Counted from the stretch's first letter, positions 39,292-50,254 are shown. The stretch is DNA of 64,000 bases from Parietaria judaica (GCA_954871525.1 OX940862.1:12482501-12546500), one strand, 5' to 3'. Numbers and translations are program-made. The notes: generated by a model from the letters alone, not told the origin.

Positions 39292-39899
39292 TATGTCCTG
39301 CTTGTTTAGCTATTTAGATCAATCATTTTTTTCTTAAGCTTGATCAATGGATAAACTTGATTATTTATGCACAACCTGGCTAATGGATTTCATACTTGAC
39401 CTTAATTGTCGTGGTCAATCAGTTCATTGTCCTACACGTGCATGTTCAGTCCAAAAGCATGTGTCATCTTTTTCTTCTTTTTTTTAAATCTAATCATCTC
39501 AATGAGGACTGACTCGATAACTAAGATATATGTGTTACATAAATTATAAAACTACTTACTATTTAATTCAATTCCGCCTAAAGTTAATAATTGAGCGTAA
39601 AATGTAGTGTAATTAAATAAGATAGAAGATAACTCAAAATCCTAAGCAAATTTTTTCTTATCTCGAAATAAGGCAATGTACAAATAAATATTTCAATTTC
39701 ATAGCAAATAAAATACTTTTTTGGTAGGGGGTAAAAATACCTCAGAATTGCAGAATAGTAACATCAAGGCCTAAACAGCCATTTCAGTCCCGAAAGATGG
39801 TGTTTTTTAACTGTTATCCTCATCAGTACTTCTACCCCAAGATTCATAAAATATTCTTAAGAAATCAAGGATAAAGCAAGAATGTGGGTCTCATGGCAT

Positions 39900-40170
39900 G
39901 TCCCAAATGGTAAAGGCAGCGACGCTGCTCCACAAGGCAATGGAATATGAGACCGGTCACCATCGGAGGACCTTCAGAGAAAACTCCCAAGGAACTCGAC
40001 AATGGCGACAGTTTTCTATGCGACGTTCGCTTTGGCAATATACAAACACAAAAGCAAGTTTGCCACCAAAAATCTAGCGAAGAAATCCCCTGGAAAGAGA
40101 TTTATCGTCACGTTCTGTACAGAATCAAACAAAACAGACTGTTCTACAAATTCTTAAACTCCATAACCTA
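39900..40170 (+). other. Unassigned coding-like segment
   Basis: GC-richer than its surroundings, with long open frames in more than one phase: one starts MVKAATLLHKAMEYETG at 39909, another contains MATVFYATFALAIYKHKSK at about 40003. No family is recognised and the two frames do not join without a shift. It may be a decayed gene or part of the transcript from the duplicated RPL38 promoter, which would cross it in antisense. Confidence 0.3.
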
Positions 40171-40237
40171 GTGGATATACCAAATATGAATCAGAAAATT
40201 GGCTTGAATTCTCGAAATTAATCTATAAAGGTTAGAA

Positions 40238-40334
40238 GATGGATCAGAAAAATTGGCTTGGTCTCTAAAAAGAGACGTAATTCGCACAGTATAATCAGCT
40301 TCGATCATCTGGGGAAATAATAATCTCTTCCATC
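40238..40334 (-). ncRNA. Box C/D snoRNA-like unit, copy A (box C degraded)
   Basis: Minus-strand unit with terminal stem GATGGA / TCCATC, box D CTGA next to the 3' stem and an internal CTGA (D') after GATGATCGAAG. Box C reads GAGATTA rather than GTGATGA, so this copy may be inactive. The rest is nearly identical to copies B and C. Confidence 0.5.
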
Positions 40335-40384
40335 AATACAGAACACGTAAAAACGAAGGTCTAACTGTATTAAAGAATCAAACA

Positions 40385-40479
40385 ATGGATCAGAATAATT
40401 GGCTTGGTCTCTGTAAAGAGACAAAATTCGCACAGTATAATCAGCTTCGATCATCTGGGGAAATAATCATCACTTCCAT
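40385..40479 (-). ncRNA. Box C/D snoRNA-like unit, copy B
   Basis: Minus strand, 95 nt: stem ATGGA, box C GTGATGA, a conserved stretch ending GATGATCGAAG before CTGA (box D'), a hairpin GTCTC-TTTACA-GAGAC, then CCAAGCCAATTATT before CTGA (box D) and stem TCCAT. Boxes, stem and length fit a methylation-guide C/D snoRNA. The rRNA or snRNA target was not identified. Confidence 0.7.
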
Positions 40480-40519
40480 GGACTCAAAACTGCCCTACAT
40501 TATGAACCTATAATATAAC

Positions 40520-40614
40520 GATGGATCAGAATAATTGGCTTGGTCTCCGAAAAGACGTGATTCGCACAGTATAATCAGCTTCGATCATCTGGGGAAATAA
40601 TCATCACCTCCATC
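40520..40614 (-). ncRNA. Box C/D snoRNA-like unit, copy C
   Basis: Minus strand, 95 nt: stem GATGGA / TCCATC, box C GTGATGA, D' CTGA, D CTGA. The internal hairpin is changed to GTCTT-TTCG-GAGAC, keeping pairing through a T-G wobble. It lies nearest to the duplicated RPL38 promoter, 40 bp from copy B. Guide target unknown. Confidence 0.7.
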
Positions 40615-40845
40615 TATAAGCACGGATCGAAACCTAGACCTAATTTACAGCCCTACCATGAATTAATAATTTGAAGATTCAACCTCATCAGAACGATCAA
40701 TGACCCAAAGATTCAACCTAGATCCCTAGAGCTGGTAGCAGAGTCGAAGCATACACAAAATGCACCAATACTACAGAGAGAGAAGAGAGAACCGGGAATT
40801 TTCCGATCCGCGAGTAGAGGCTTGAAATCCAGAATCGGCCATGCA

Positions 40846-41450
40846 AGCTACTGAAACTCAGCTTGAAATTGATCATTTCATGCCAAAAACATAACCAAAT
40901 CGACAGCCTGTGATGTTCAAACAAAAAATTATCTACGAAGCTTCTTCAATAACTACATTTCTTGAATCCTTGAAATCAGTAAATCCTAACACTCACACTA
41001 CGGAAAAAATCCATCACTTTCGGAACGGAAACTGGAACAATCGCAAGAACACTTCACGTGAATTCCTAAGCCTTATCAACAATGAATTCCATGAACCAAG
41101 CGCGAGAAGATTGCAGAAAGACTCGCCAAGTTTGGGTCGAGTGATGACCCGCAACCTCCCAAATGTTCGAGAATGGCGAAGTGCTTATATAAGAGGGGTT
41201 TTCGAAACCCTAATTCTGAGCAGTATCTGTTATTGGGCTGACCCAAGCCCATGTCTACAGAACTATGAAGTTGTGTATATATGCTGACTGCTACTATTTC
41301 CCGGTGCCGGTTTTTGAACTTCATTTCCGTTAGGGTATTATTTCTTTGGACGGATAAAAGAAATTACCCGGTATTCAGTTCAATAGTTTTATAATCGGAC
41401 TTTTTGGGTTTTAATTTGCCTCTGTTCTAAATACACCAAAGATATAATAA
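40846..41450 (-). pseudogene. Duplicated RPL38 promoter, leader and first-intron segment without the ATG
   Basis: This segment aligns with the RPL38 region from about 31890 to 32640 in the same orientation, including the CTGGAACAATCGCAAGAACA block and the downstream CGGTTT-rich flank. About 120 bp upstream of the telo-box are missing relative to RPL38. At the position of the start codon, CATG/GTGAGT is now CTTG/GCGAGT, so the ATG is lost and the donor changed from GT to GC. No RPL38 coding exon follows. The transcript would run leftward into the three snoRNA-like units. Confidence 0.8.
41186..41251 (-). promoter_or_regulatory. Conserved promoter of the duplicated RPL38 segment
   Basis: A TATATAAG box (minus strand) near 41192-41185, a telo-box AAACCCTA at 41205-41212, and site II motifs TGGGCT at 41234-41239 and AGCCCA at 41246-41251 are all intact, although the protein start is not. 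This suggests the promoter has been kept. Confidence 0.7.
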
Positions 41451-41459
41451 TTTATATAA

Positions 41460-43238
41460 TATTATGAATGACAATTAATGTGATGCCGTATTCGTGTCAC
41501 GTCTTTAAAATCCGGCGAGGCTCGTAAAATTCTAACCAAAACATGCACAATGAGACTGTGGTTCATGATTTACGGACCACATGCTTTGTTAATCTAAGCA
41601 CTGATAACAGGCAATTATGGGCTTGGCCTTCCCCATAATCCTATTTCTTTAGCTCTCGTATGCTTTGTACAATTATACTTTTCTTTTGCATTTAAATATT
41701 TGCATACCCGATTTCTTAACAGAATATAAATGATATTTTTCTTAAATACTCGCATGCTACGAACACTATGATTTATATTTAAAAAAATAAAAAATTGGTG
41801 ACACAAGTTTTAATGATGTTAAAAACTTGAGTACATAATTAAATTGCAACGATAACTCTATATTGTGAAGGTCAATGAAGCAACGTGCGATTTGATCATG
41901 TTTTTCTTTTCCGCTCATATCCAGAGGCCGAAGATTATTTATATTTTTATAATTTTAAATTATTAAACTCTGCTTGAGCCTTGAAGATACAATTAATATT
42001 TCACACTATAATTTTCTAACAGCTATTAAAATCAATCTGAATGTACCTTTAAATTTGATATTATTATAAGTAGAAGTCAAGAAAAAAAATTCCGCCCCCC
42101 CCCCCCCCTAATATAAAATCTCGGTTCAGCCACTACTCATAGCGATCATGTTTTGCCTTATTTCATGAGACGGCAAGAATGGTCTGTAGTGTCTTAATTT
42201 TATAATCGTAGAACATCTTTTGTCTACAAAATGATAACTTAGTGTTGGTTGTTAACTTTTTAAAATTTCTAACTCATAGTCATACATGATCAAAATGATA
42301 TGTTATCGTACACATGCAAATCATTTATCGTCTTGTAAAATTTTACGTGGAAACTTAACGAAAAATTTAAGAATTTTATAAAATACACAGTATACAGAAT
42401 TACAGATTCGTCGTTTTCATCATTAGGCATTAAATTTAAGTTTAACAGATGTAGTCTTTCAAAGTCAATTGCATTGTTCTACTATTAATAGCTTTGCTTT
42501 TAGTTTTTAATTTATTCAGAGTCAATTGCAGTGTTGATTGTTCTACTATTAATAGTTTTGCTTCTATTTTTGACAAATATTATTTAAATATGCGTCTTTA
42601 AAATAATAATATAAAAGCCAAATATGTAATATGTAGTATGTATGTACTATGTAGTATAGTAGTAAGTAATAATAGTATTACACTGTTATGGTAATTGGAA
42701 AGCACCGTCACATCACAATCACATATACACATTACCATTACCTGTTTGTTTGTCATTTTTATGATTTGACCTTCTGTAATGAAAAATGACAGCTTCAAAT
42801 TTACTAGATTGGAATTGCATAAGCATTTAATGGAAAATGGAAAATGGAAAATGACTTGTGACTTATGAGATATATTAAACAGCTACATCGAAGGCAAGTG
42901 AATGGAGTGATTAGGGAGAAGTACTTTTATTATAATCACTTTAATAATCTAGACAATATAGTAATTTTTTTAATACTAACGAATAAATTCTCTCGTAATT
43001 GGCTAATGACTTAATTAATTACTTACACTTACATGTCCACAACGGAACAAATATCTAAAAGAGAAATTGTAATAAATAATCACGTTTATGCCTGCATTTT
43101 AGTAAATTTATAATTTTTATTTATAAAATAATAAATCAAAATGATGTGGCGTTGAAAATTCATTTTTGTATACTTTTTGTGCCCCTCCATATTTTATTAG
43201 TAATAATATAAAATATATTTAAATATTCATTTATATTT
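41460..43238. other. Intergenic AT-rich DNA
   Basis: Contains a poly-C run (about 42093-42109) and a 70-bp direct repeat (TTCTACTATTAATAG blocks at about 42476 and 42540). No gene is supported. Confidence 0.5.
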
Positions 43239-43246
43239 GTTTTTTC

Positions 43247-45015
43247 CAAGGTTAAACGTATCGAGATAACCGATAAATCGCTTGCCGTTATCGACGGATT
43301 AATCGACGGATTATCGGATTATCGACGGAAAACTAATAATATTGTAGCTTACCGGTTACCGATACTTATCGACGGATTATCGACACTTTTCGATACTTAT
43401 CGACGGAAAACTTACAAAATATTTTTTATAATATCATACCTCAAAACATATGAAGATAAAGTCATACACACTTTCATAAAAAATAAAAATAAAAAGACAT
43501 ACACACACATTTAGTTCCATCACAAGTCCCAATCTAAAACACTAATAAAACATAGTCTTACAAATCTCAACCATCAAACACATAATGGGTAGATAATGAA
43601 GATAATACTCAGAGTCTCAGACCAACTTTTCCAACCTCATAAAAAAAAAAAAAAAGATCTCCTAGGGCACTACTTGCTTCTATATGCATCTTTAGATATT
43701 TGTTCTAAAACAACTCATGCACGTTCGAAGTGCATACAGTCTCATGCACGAAATTTTTGTTCTTACCGATGTCGGCCAAATGTTGTTTCATCCTCGTGAT
43801 TCCGCTAACTCTGATCTCATTCCCACAATAATTGCACTTGAAACTCGAGTTGTTGCTCGGATCGCTATAGTGCGTGCAATTCTCCCTCACAAGATTGTAT
43901 TTACTCATCTTCAACCTAAACAAAAAGAAGAATTACGAGACTAGTTAAAAACAACAAGACAAATGTCAAAAATAGGTACTTTTGCCGCAAAACACAAGTT
44001 TACCGCAAAAGAAAAATTCAATTCCACCAAAATCTCACATTATTGTAGGACTAAATATTTAATGAAAGCTAAAAGCAATAAAAGTCGGTAGATTACCAGA
44101 GAAATCACAAGAAGATAAACTTGGAAGGCTTTTGCTGCAATTATGTGAATAGCCAAATTATCGTCAAATCTGAAAATAAATTACACCAAAAACTCAGATA
44201 ATATTTCAAAAAATATTTAATGAATGAAAACACCCAAAAAAAATTAGTGGAATACTTCACAAATCACGAAAATATCAACTTCCAATACTTTGGCCGCAAT
44301 TATAAGGAAATCCGAATTATCATCAAATCTTCCTAAAAAATTCACCAACAAACACATATTTCTTACTAAATACTAACTACAATCTTTTAAAGCATATGCA
44401 AACAATAAATCATTATAAAATATCTATATTTTGAGCAAATTTAAAAATTCAAAACTTTGTACACCTTTGCTTAACGAGCATACAAATCCGAATTTCCTCT
44501 AAATCTCACAAAATATTTACAAACTAAGTCATCAAAACAAGTTTTCATCAATATATATTTATAAGAATGCAAAAAAAAAAAAAAAAAAACTCAAAATTTC
44601 ATAAGTACTAATCTTTACCCATTGAAGAACATAACTCATATGAATAACTAACTCTTTAGTTTTGAACTCATGTAAATCTTATAAAAATCGTAAAAATGAG
44701 TAAATATCAAAGAAAAAAAAATGCATGATTCATATATATTTATGATTATAACTCTTAAATTTACCAAAAAGTTCGCACAAATTTGTAGAAATTCGGAGAA
44801 AAACGCTTAAATCAAAACTTTGCAAACTTTTGCCAATTTTTTTTTAATTGCACCGAAAAGTGCCTCAATTTTACACTGCAAAAAACGATAATCCATTGGA
44901 GAAGGATTTAACGATTATCTCGGTTACCAAAACGACAACTAGTGTAGTGGATTATTTATCGGTAAACATCGGTAAGACCGATAATCGTCGATTATCCACG
45001 ATAAGTCGAACCTTG
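43247..45015. mobile_element. hAT-like element, 1.8 kb, with 8-bp target duplication
   Basis: The ends are CAAGGTTAAACG... and, in reverse complement, CAAGGTTCGACTTATCG...; both are followed inside by GATAAATCG/CGACGG-type subterminal repeats. GTTTTTTC occurs directly outside both ends (43239-43246 and 45016-45023). A BED zinc-finger frame lies inside on the minus strand. The size and missing transposase core show a non-autonomous deletion derivative. Confidence 0.85.
43705..43923 (-). pseudogene. BED-type zinc-finger remnant of a hAT transposase
   Basis: A 72-residue frame with FKCNYCGNEIRVSGITRMKQ and HLADIG, i.e. C-x2-C then H, the N-terminal BED finger of plant hAT transposases. The frame then stops (VHELF) and no catalytic or dimerisation (hATC) part is seen, so it is a relic within the 43.2-45.0 kb element. 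Confidence 0.8.
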
Positions 45016-45395
45016 GTTTTTTCTATAATAGTTTAACTTTAACGTATATTTGTCTTGATTTATTATTAAGTTGCGGGGTTTTCGGTTAATTCGCGTTAAT
45101 TCATTTGTTTTTGTAGTTTCATATATGTTCCTTCCCTGCTCTAACATGCATATTGAAATATATTAACGTCATTATTAACGTGCAATTTATCGTGCATATT
45201 AATAAGTATTAATTAACAGATTTAAAGCGCATATTAACATACGTTGGATTTTTTTTATTTTATTTTTTCTTCTGAAAACTCAGAGTGAATATTGATGGAA
45301 GCACGGACTGAAGGTGGAGTACTGATTTTTTGCATGAAATGTGAGTATAATCAACCCACGTTTTAAAATTAGCATGAATCGTGAAGAATAAATTA

Positions 45396-45494
45396 TGTAA
45401 AATAATGTACAGTTGTTATAATTTAATTTTTGTAGTACTTTTGTCACAATTTACTTTCTTGTAATTAGGAATGTAAATACTTAATTCATTTAAT
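45396..45494 (+). repeat. 5' terminal repeat of the Copia remnant
   Basis: About 97 bp, roughly 85% like the 3' copy by eye. It is shorter than most Copia LTRs, so it may be TRIM-like or truncated. Confidence 0.65.
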
Positions 45495-45504
45495 CCTAGT
45501 GGCA

Positions 45505-46352
45505 GCTTATTCCCATCGGACCTTCATCTCCGGCAATCTCTCCGGTGACGCGTGCTTTCCGGTGTCCCTCCGGTTCTCACAAGCTTACCCAGTGTTCCTC
45601 CGGTATTCATAAGCTTTCCCGGTGTTCCCGGCCTTTTTCCGGCATTCCTCCGGAATCTCGCGAGCTTTTCCTGTTATGCGACACATCTCTCTCCGCTGCA
45701 ATATTTCTCCGGTGCCAGAGCCTGCTTCCAGATCTGCGTCGACGACATCCCTCAGGCGACCTCCATCGGCGCCGTTTCCAGACCTGCAAAACTCAAGCTC
45801 AAAGGCCCATTCTCAGATCTGTATCTCGGATCTCTCCGGACTCGAGTTTATTCCGTCAAGTTCCGACCGACGAGCTTCTCCGTGAAGCATCTCAGATTCG
45901 CGAATCCCAGATCTGCGAAGCTCGTCTTCTCCGGCAAGCTCGCCTTCTCCAACTCCGGCGAATGGGTTTCAGGTCTGCGAGCCCTTCTCCGAGCGACCCA
46001 GCCGAACTCCGACGTTCTCTCTGCGCGAGGTTCCTCGATTTCGCGATTCGGACGAGCGACTCAGCCAAACTCCGGCGCTCCAAGCCATCTTCTCCGGTCA
46101 GCTCCTCTCCGGCGAGTTCCTTCCACGCGCGACCCAGGATGCTTCGGTCTCAGCGACGGTAGCGACTTGTCCCATCTCAGCAAAAGGAGATTTCTGACTT
46201 CATCAGAGTGTGTGGGTCCCGCGGGATGAAATCCTCTCTTCAGCAAACGACATCAGATTGGGAGAAACGACATCACCTGGGTTTTTTCAACTCTGGTGGG
46301 TCCCACGCGTAAAGAGAAAAGAAAAAGGTCTCTTTTTGCCTCTTTTCTGTGT
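45505..46352 (+). other. GC-rich, multi-frame-open leader segment
   Basis: About 800 bp much richer in G+C than its surroundings, with repeated CTCCGG and CCGGTGTTCC words. All three forward frames and parts of the reverse are open for long stretches, in the longest to 205 and 225 codons. No domain is recognised; the openness is probably due to composition and repeats. It sits between the 5' repeat and the first nested hAT element. Confidence 0.5.
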
Positions 46353-46360
46353 GTTCCAAC
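46353..46360. repeat. 8-bp repeat GTTCCAAC, first copy
   Basis: The first of three identical copies (also 47660-47667 and 48957-48964) bounding two adjacent hAT-like elements. Confidence 0.85.
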
Positions 46361-47659
46361 CAAGGATTTAAATGCTGTTTTTGCCGATAAATCGTTTGCC
46401 GTTATCGACGGAGTAATCGTTTGCCGATGGATTTATCGATGGAAAACCTATAAAATTTATCGTTTGCCGTTACCGAAACTTATCGAACTTATCGATAGAT
46501 TAATCGCTTATCGATAGATTTATCGATGGAAAACTTATAAAATATTTTCATATATATTTTCATACATAAAATATTTTTTATAACATAAAATACTATATGT
46601 ATATTTTCCTTAATAATTGAAAAACATCAAATTACAAAACAAATTATGTCAGAATCATAGTATCAGAATTATATACAATGTGCAAAATGAAGTTACATAT
46701 GAAAAACCAAAGAAATAGCTCAATTTGACCAATTTCAAAAAAAATATTTACTTTTCCCGCAATAAGTTTACAATTCGGGAAAACGTTAAATTAGATATAA
46801 TTATATCAACCTCACATTTTATAAGTTATTAACAATGTTATAAAATGATTTTACATAAAAAAAAAAACTAACTAGCTTAACTTAATTAATTTCCAAAAAT
46901 ATGTACTTTTGCCGCAATAAGGTCATAATTCAGAAAGACATAAATTACAAAAATAATTATGTCAAACTAACAGTTTCTTAATTATATACAATGTTACAAA
47001 ATGAAATTACACAAAAAAAAATAAAATATATCTCAAATTCACTATTTGTAGGAAAATTGGTATTTTTGTCGCAATTAGAAATAATTTGCATAAACCCTTA
47101 AATTTAACCCAAATCTGCAAAAAAATCAATAAAAATCACGCAAACCATCTTGATTCATCTATATTCCATCATATACTTAAAAAAAAAATAATCAATTTCA
47201 ACAACATTTGATTCAAAACGTAAAATGTACAATTAAACTAATATGAAACTCAAAGTTTAACTTTCATTCAACCTAATAGCTTTCTAAGTAACTAATACAA
47301 ATATAGAATAAAAATGTGAAAAATTGACATGATTCATACATATACAACATTTAAACATCAAAACAGTAAAGATCAACTAAAAAAAACCCTAAAAATACAT
47401 TTAAATTTTGAAATTAAAAGAAGTTGGAACTTTTGCCGCAAAAAAAGAAAAATTTATACCAGGGTTGACTTATCGTTTTTGACCGAAAAGTAGTTTGCTT
47501 TTCGAGAAAATACACTTGATAAGTTTGAGAGATAAGTGACTTGCTTTTCGGATCGAAAAATCGCGATAAGTATAAAAAGATAACGATTAGAGGAGATAAG
47601 TTACCGAGAAGTGGTTTTCAGCGATAAATCGCTCGATTATCGCGAAAATCGAAACCCTG
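46361..47659. mobile_element. hAT-like element 1 (non-autonomous, 1.3 kb)
   Basis: Starts CAAGGATTTAAATG and ends CGAAACCCTG, flanked on both sides by GTTCCAAC. The left end resembles the CGACGG/GATAAATCG subterminal region of the 43.2-kb element. The right 200 bp and interior (from about 46556) match element 2 in direct orientation. No coding capacity. The two ends do not match each other well, so it looks recombinant. Confidence 0.75.
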
Positions 47660-47667
47660 GTTCCAAC

Positions 47668-48956
47668 CATGGTTTCGATTTTCGCGATAATCGAGCGATA
47701 ATCGATTGATTTATCGCTGAAAACCACTTCTCAGTAATTTATCTCCTCTAATCGTTATCTTTTTATAATTATCGCGATTTTTCGATTCGAAAAGCAAGTC
47801 ACTTATCTCTCAAACTTATCAACTGTATTTCCTTGAAAAGCAAGCTACTTTTCGGTCATAAATAAAATATTTTTTATAACATAAAATACTAAATGTATAT
47901 TTTCCTTAATAATTGAAAAACGTCAAATTACAAAACAAATTATGTCAGAATCACAATATCATAATTATATACAATGTTACAAAATGAAGTTACATAAAAA
48001 AAACGAAGAAATAACTCAATTTGACCAATTTCAAAAAAGATTTTTACTTTTCCCGCAACAAGGTTGCAATTCGGGAAAACGTTGAATTAGAAATAATTAT
48101 TTCAATCTCACATTTATAAGTTATATACAATGTTATAAAATGATTTTACATTAAAAAAAAAGACTAACTAGCTTAACTTAACTAATTTCCAAAAATATGT
48201 ACTTTTGCCGCAATAAGGTCATTATTTAGAAAGACATCAATTACAAAAATAATTATGTCAAACTAATAGTTTCCTAATTATATACAACGTTACAAAATAA
48301 AATTACAGAAAAAAAGAATTAAAATATATCTCAAATTCATTATTTTCAGGAAAATTGGTACTTTTGTCGCAATTATAAATAATTTGCATAAACCTTTAAA
48401 TTTAACCCAAATCTGCAAAAATTCAATAAAAATCACACAAACCATATTGATTCATCTATATTCCATCATATACTTTTTTTTAAAAATCAATTTCAACAAC
48501 ATCATTTGATTCAAAACGTAAAATGTACAATTAAACTAATATGAAACTCAAAGTTTAACTTTTATTCAACATAATAGCTTTTTAAGTAACTACTACAAAT
48601 ATATAATAAAAATGTGAAAAATTGACATGATCCATACATATACAACATTTAAACATCAAAACACTAAAGATGTACTAAAAAAATCCTAAAAATACATTTA
48701 AATTTCGAAATTAAAAGAAGTTTGAACTTTTGCCGCAAAAAAAGAAAAAATTATACCAGGGTTGACTTATCGTTTTTGACCGAAAAGTAGCTTGCTTTTC
48801 GAGAAAATACACTTGATAAGTTTGAGAGATAAGTGACTTGCTTTTTGAATCGAAAAAATCGCGATAAGTATAAAAAGATAACGATTAGAGGAGATAAGTT
48901 ATTGAGAAGTGTTTTTGGCGATAAATCGCTCGATTATCGCGAAAATCGAAACCATG
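47668..48956. mobile_element. hAT-like element 2 (non-autonomous, 1.3 kb)
   Basis: Terminal inverted repeats of about 190 bp (47668-47861 and 48762-48956) start CATGGTTTCGATTTTCGCG and match closely. The element is flanked by GTTCCAAC on both sides, an 8-bp duplication typical of hAT. The interior is AT-rich and non-coding, sharing about 900 bp with element 1. Confidence 0.85.
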
Positions 48957-49094
48957 GTTCCAACACATATTTAGTGTTTCAACATACATAAATTTTGAAA
49001 ATTTTCATGTGTGTACGTGCGTGAAATAGGGTGTGCCCACAACCAGAAATTTATTTTTTTCGGTTGATTCCTCCCGATAAGTGTCCGATAAATT

Positions 49095-49511
49095 ATGTCG
49101 TCTTCAACTGAAAGAGTTGCTTCCGTGCACGATCAAAACTCAATGGCCAATCATAAATTCAATGGCAAAAATTATCTTCAATGGTCTAAATCCATGTTCA
49201 TGTTTGTGTGTGAAAGAGAGAAAGACGGACATCTCACTGGTGTGCCACCAATGCCAGATTCCAAGTATCCAAAATACGATTCATGGAAGGACTCCGACTA
49301 CCTTGTCATGTCATGGCTCACTAACTCAATGACAGATAATTTCGGTTCGAAGTTTCTCCTTTATGATATTGCTAAGGAAATTTGGGACTCGGCATGTAAG
49401 TTTTATTCAAATAGCAAGGATACTTCTGTGGTCATCGATCTTGAGTCTCGGTGTTCTTTTGATGATCTAAGTTCTAAGGCTGGGTTGTATAACATATACT
49501 ATCCATCTTGA
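49095..49511 (+). pseudogene. Truncated Copia gag
   Basis: A 138-residue frame starting MSSSTERVASVHDQ and containing HKFNGKNYLQWSKSM, W..(S/T)D.LV.SWL and IWDSACKFYS, the N-terminal gag pattern of plant Copia elements (Retrotran_gag_3 type). It ends shortly before the polypurine tract, without the CCHC knuckle or pol, so the element cannot move on its own. Confidence 0.85.
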
Positions 49512-49518
49512 GGGGGAG

Positions 49519-49615
49519 TGTAGAATAATGTATCGTTGTTCTAGTTTAATCCTTGTGGTACTTTTGTCACAATTTATTTTCTTGTAATTAGGGATGTATA
49601 CCCAATTCATTTAAT
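49519..49615 (+). repeat. 3' terminal repeat of the Copia remnant
   Basis: Begins TGTAGAATAATG immediately after AGGGGGAG and matches 45396-45494. Confidence 0.65.
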
Positions 49616-50140
49616 GAGAAACATAACTTTCCTAATCAAACTTTCACAAATTATTTACTCAATTTGTAAATATGACATGATTTGTTTAATTTTTTTTACT
49701 ATCGTATTATTATGTATATTCAGTGTAAGAACATGTGACACAATTGATTAAATTTTTATATGTAAAATTGACACTCATTTGAGTCTCATGTAATTTAAAC
49801 TCATTACTTCTTTAGGTATGAAATGAAGTTAACACTAAGACAAACAAAAGTCACGAATATTAAATCTTCTATATGTGATATTTTGATCATTAATTAATCA
49901 AAATGATAGTGTTTATTTTTGGAACAAGTATTTTATTTGTTTATTTTTATTGGAACCGAATTGAAATATTCGAAGAACTTTCAGTGTTTGCTTCCATCAA
50001 AAAGATTCTTTCGCGCTCTCTCTCTCTCTCTCATCTATATCTATACATGTATATATCGTCATGGAGAGTGAGAGTAGGTGACGTGTGATTTCCACACAGT
50101 CTCTTCGATTGCCGAGAAAGCTGCTTCCTCTGGAAGTTGA
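49616..50140. other. Intergenic between Copia remnant and the DCL2 leader
   Basis: AT-rich, with a CT microsatellite at about 50015-50032. The DCL2 core promoter is probably here or just right of it, but no single TATA box stands out. Confidence 0.4.
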
Positions 50141-50254
50141 GTGAGAGGTCACCGTTTACTCCAACACTTCTTCACTTTCTATAAATTCCAACAGCAATCG
50201 GAGGATTTTCGAACGCTTCGTCCATTCGTCTCTCTCTGGTATTTTTTTCTATCT

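Larger units (their letters stand above)
45396..49615 (+). mobile_element. Deleted Copia-type LTR retrotransposon with nested hAT elements
   Basis: Related terminal repeats of about 97 bp lie at 45396-45494 (TGTAAAATAATG...) and 49519-49615 (TGTAGAATAATG...), sharing GTACTTTTGTCACAATTTA. A degenerate primer-binding-like TGGCAGCTTATTCCC follows the first. A polypurine tract GAGGGGGAG precedes the second. Only the start of gag remains; protease, integrase and reverse transcriptase are absent. Two hAT-like elements interrupt the leader. No clear target duplication was found, and the repeat ends are uncertain. Confidence 0.75.
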
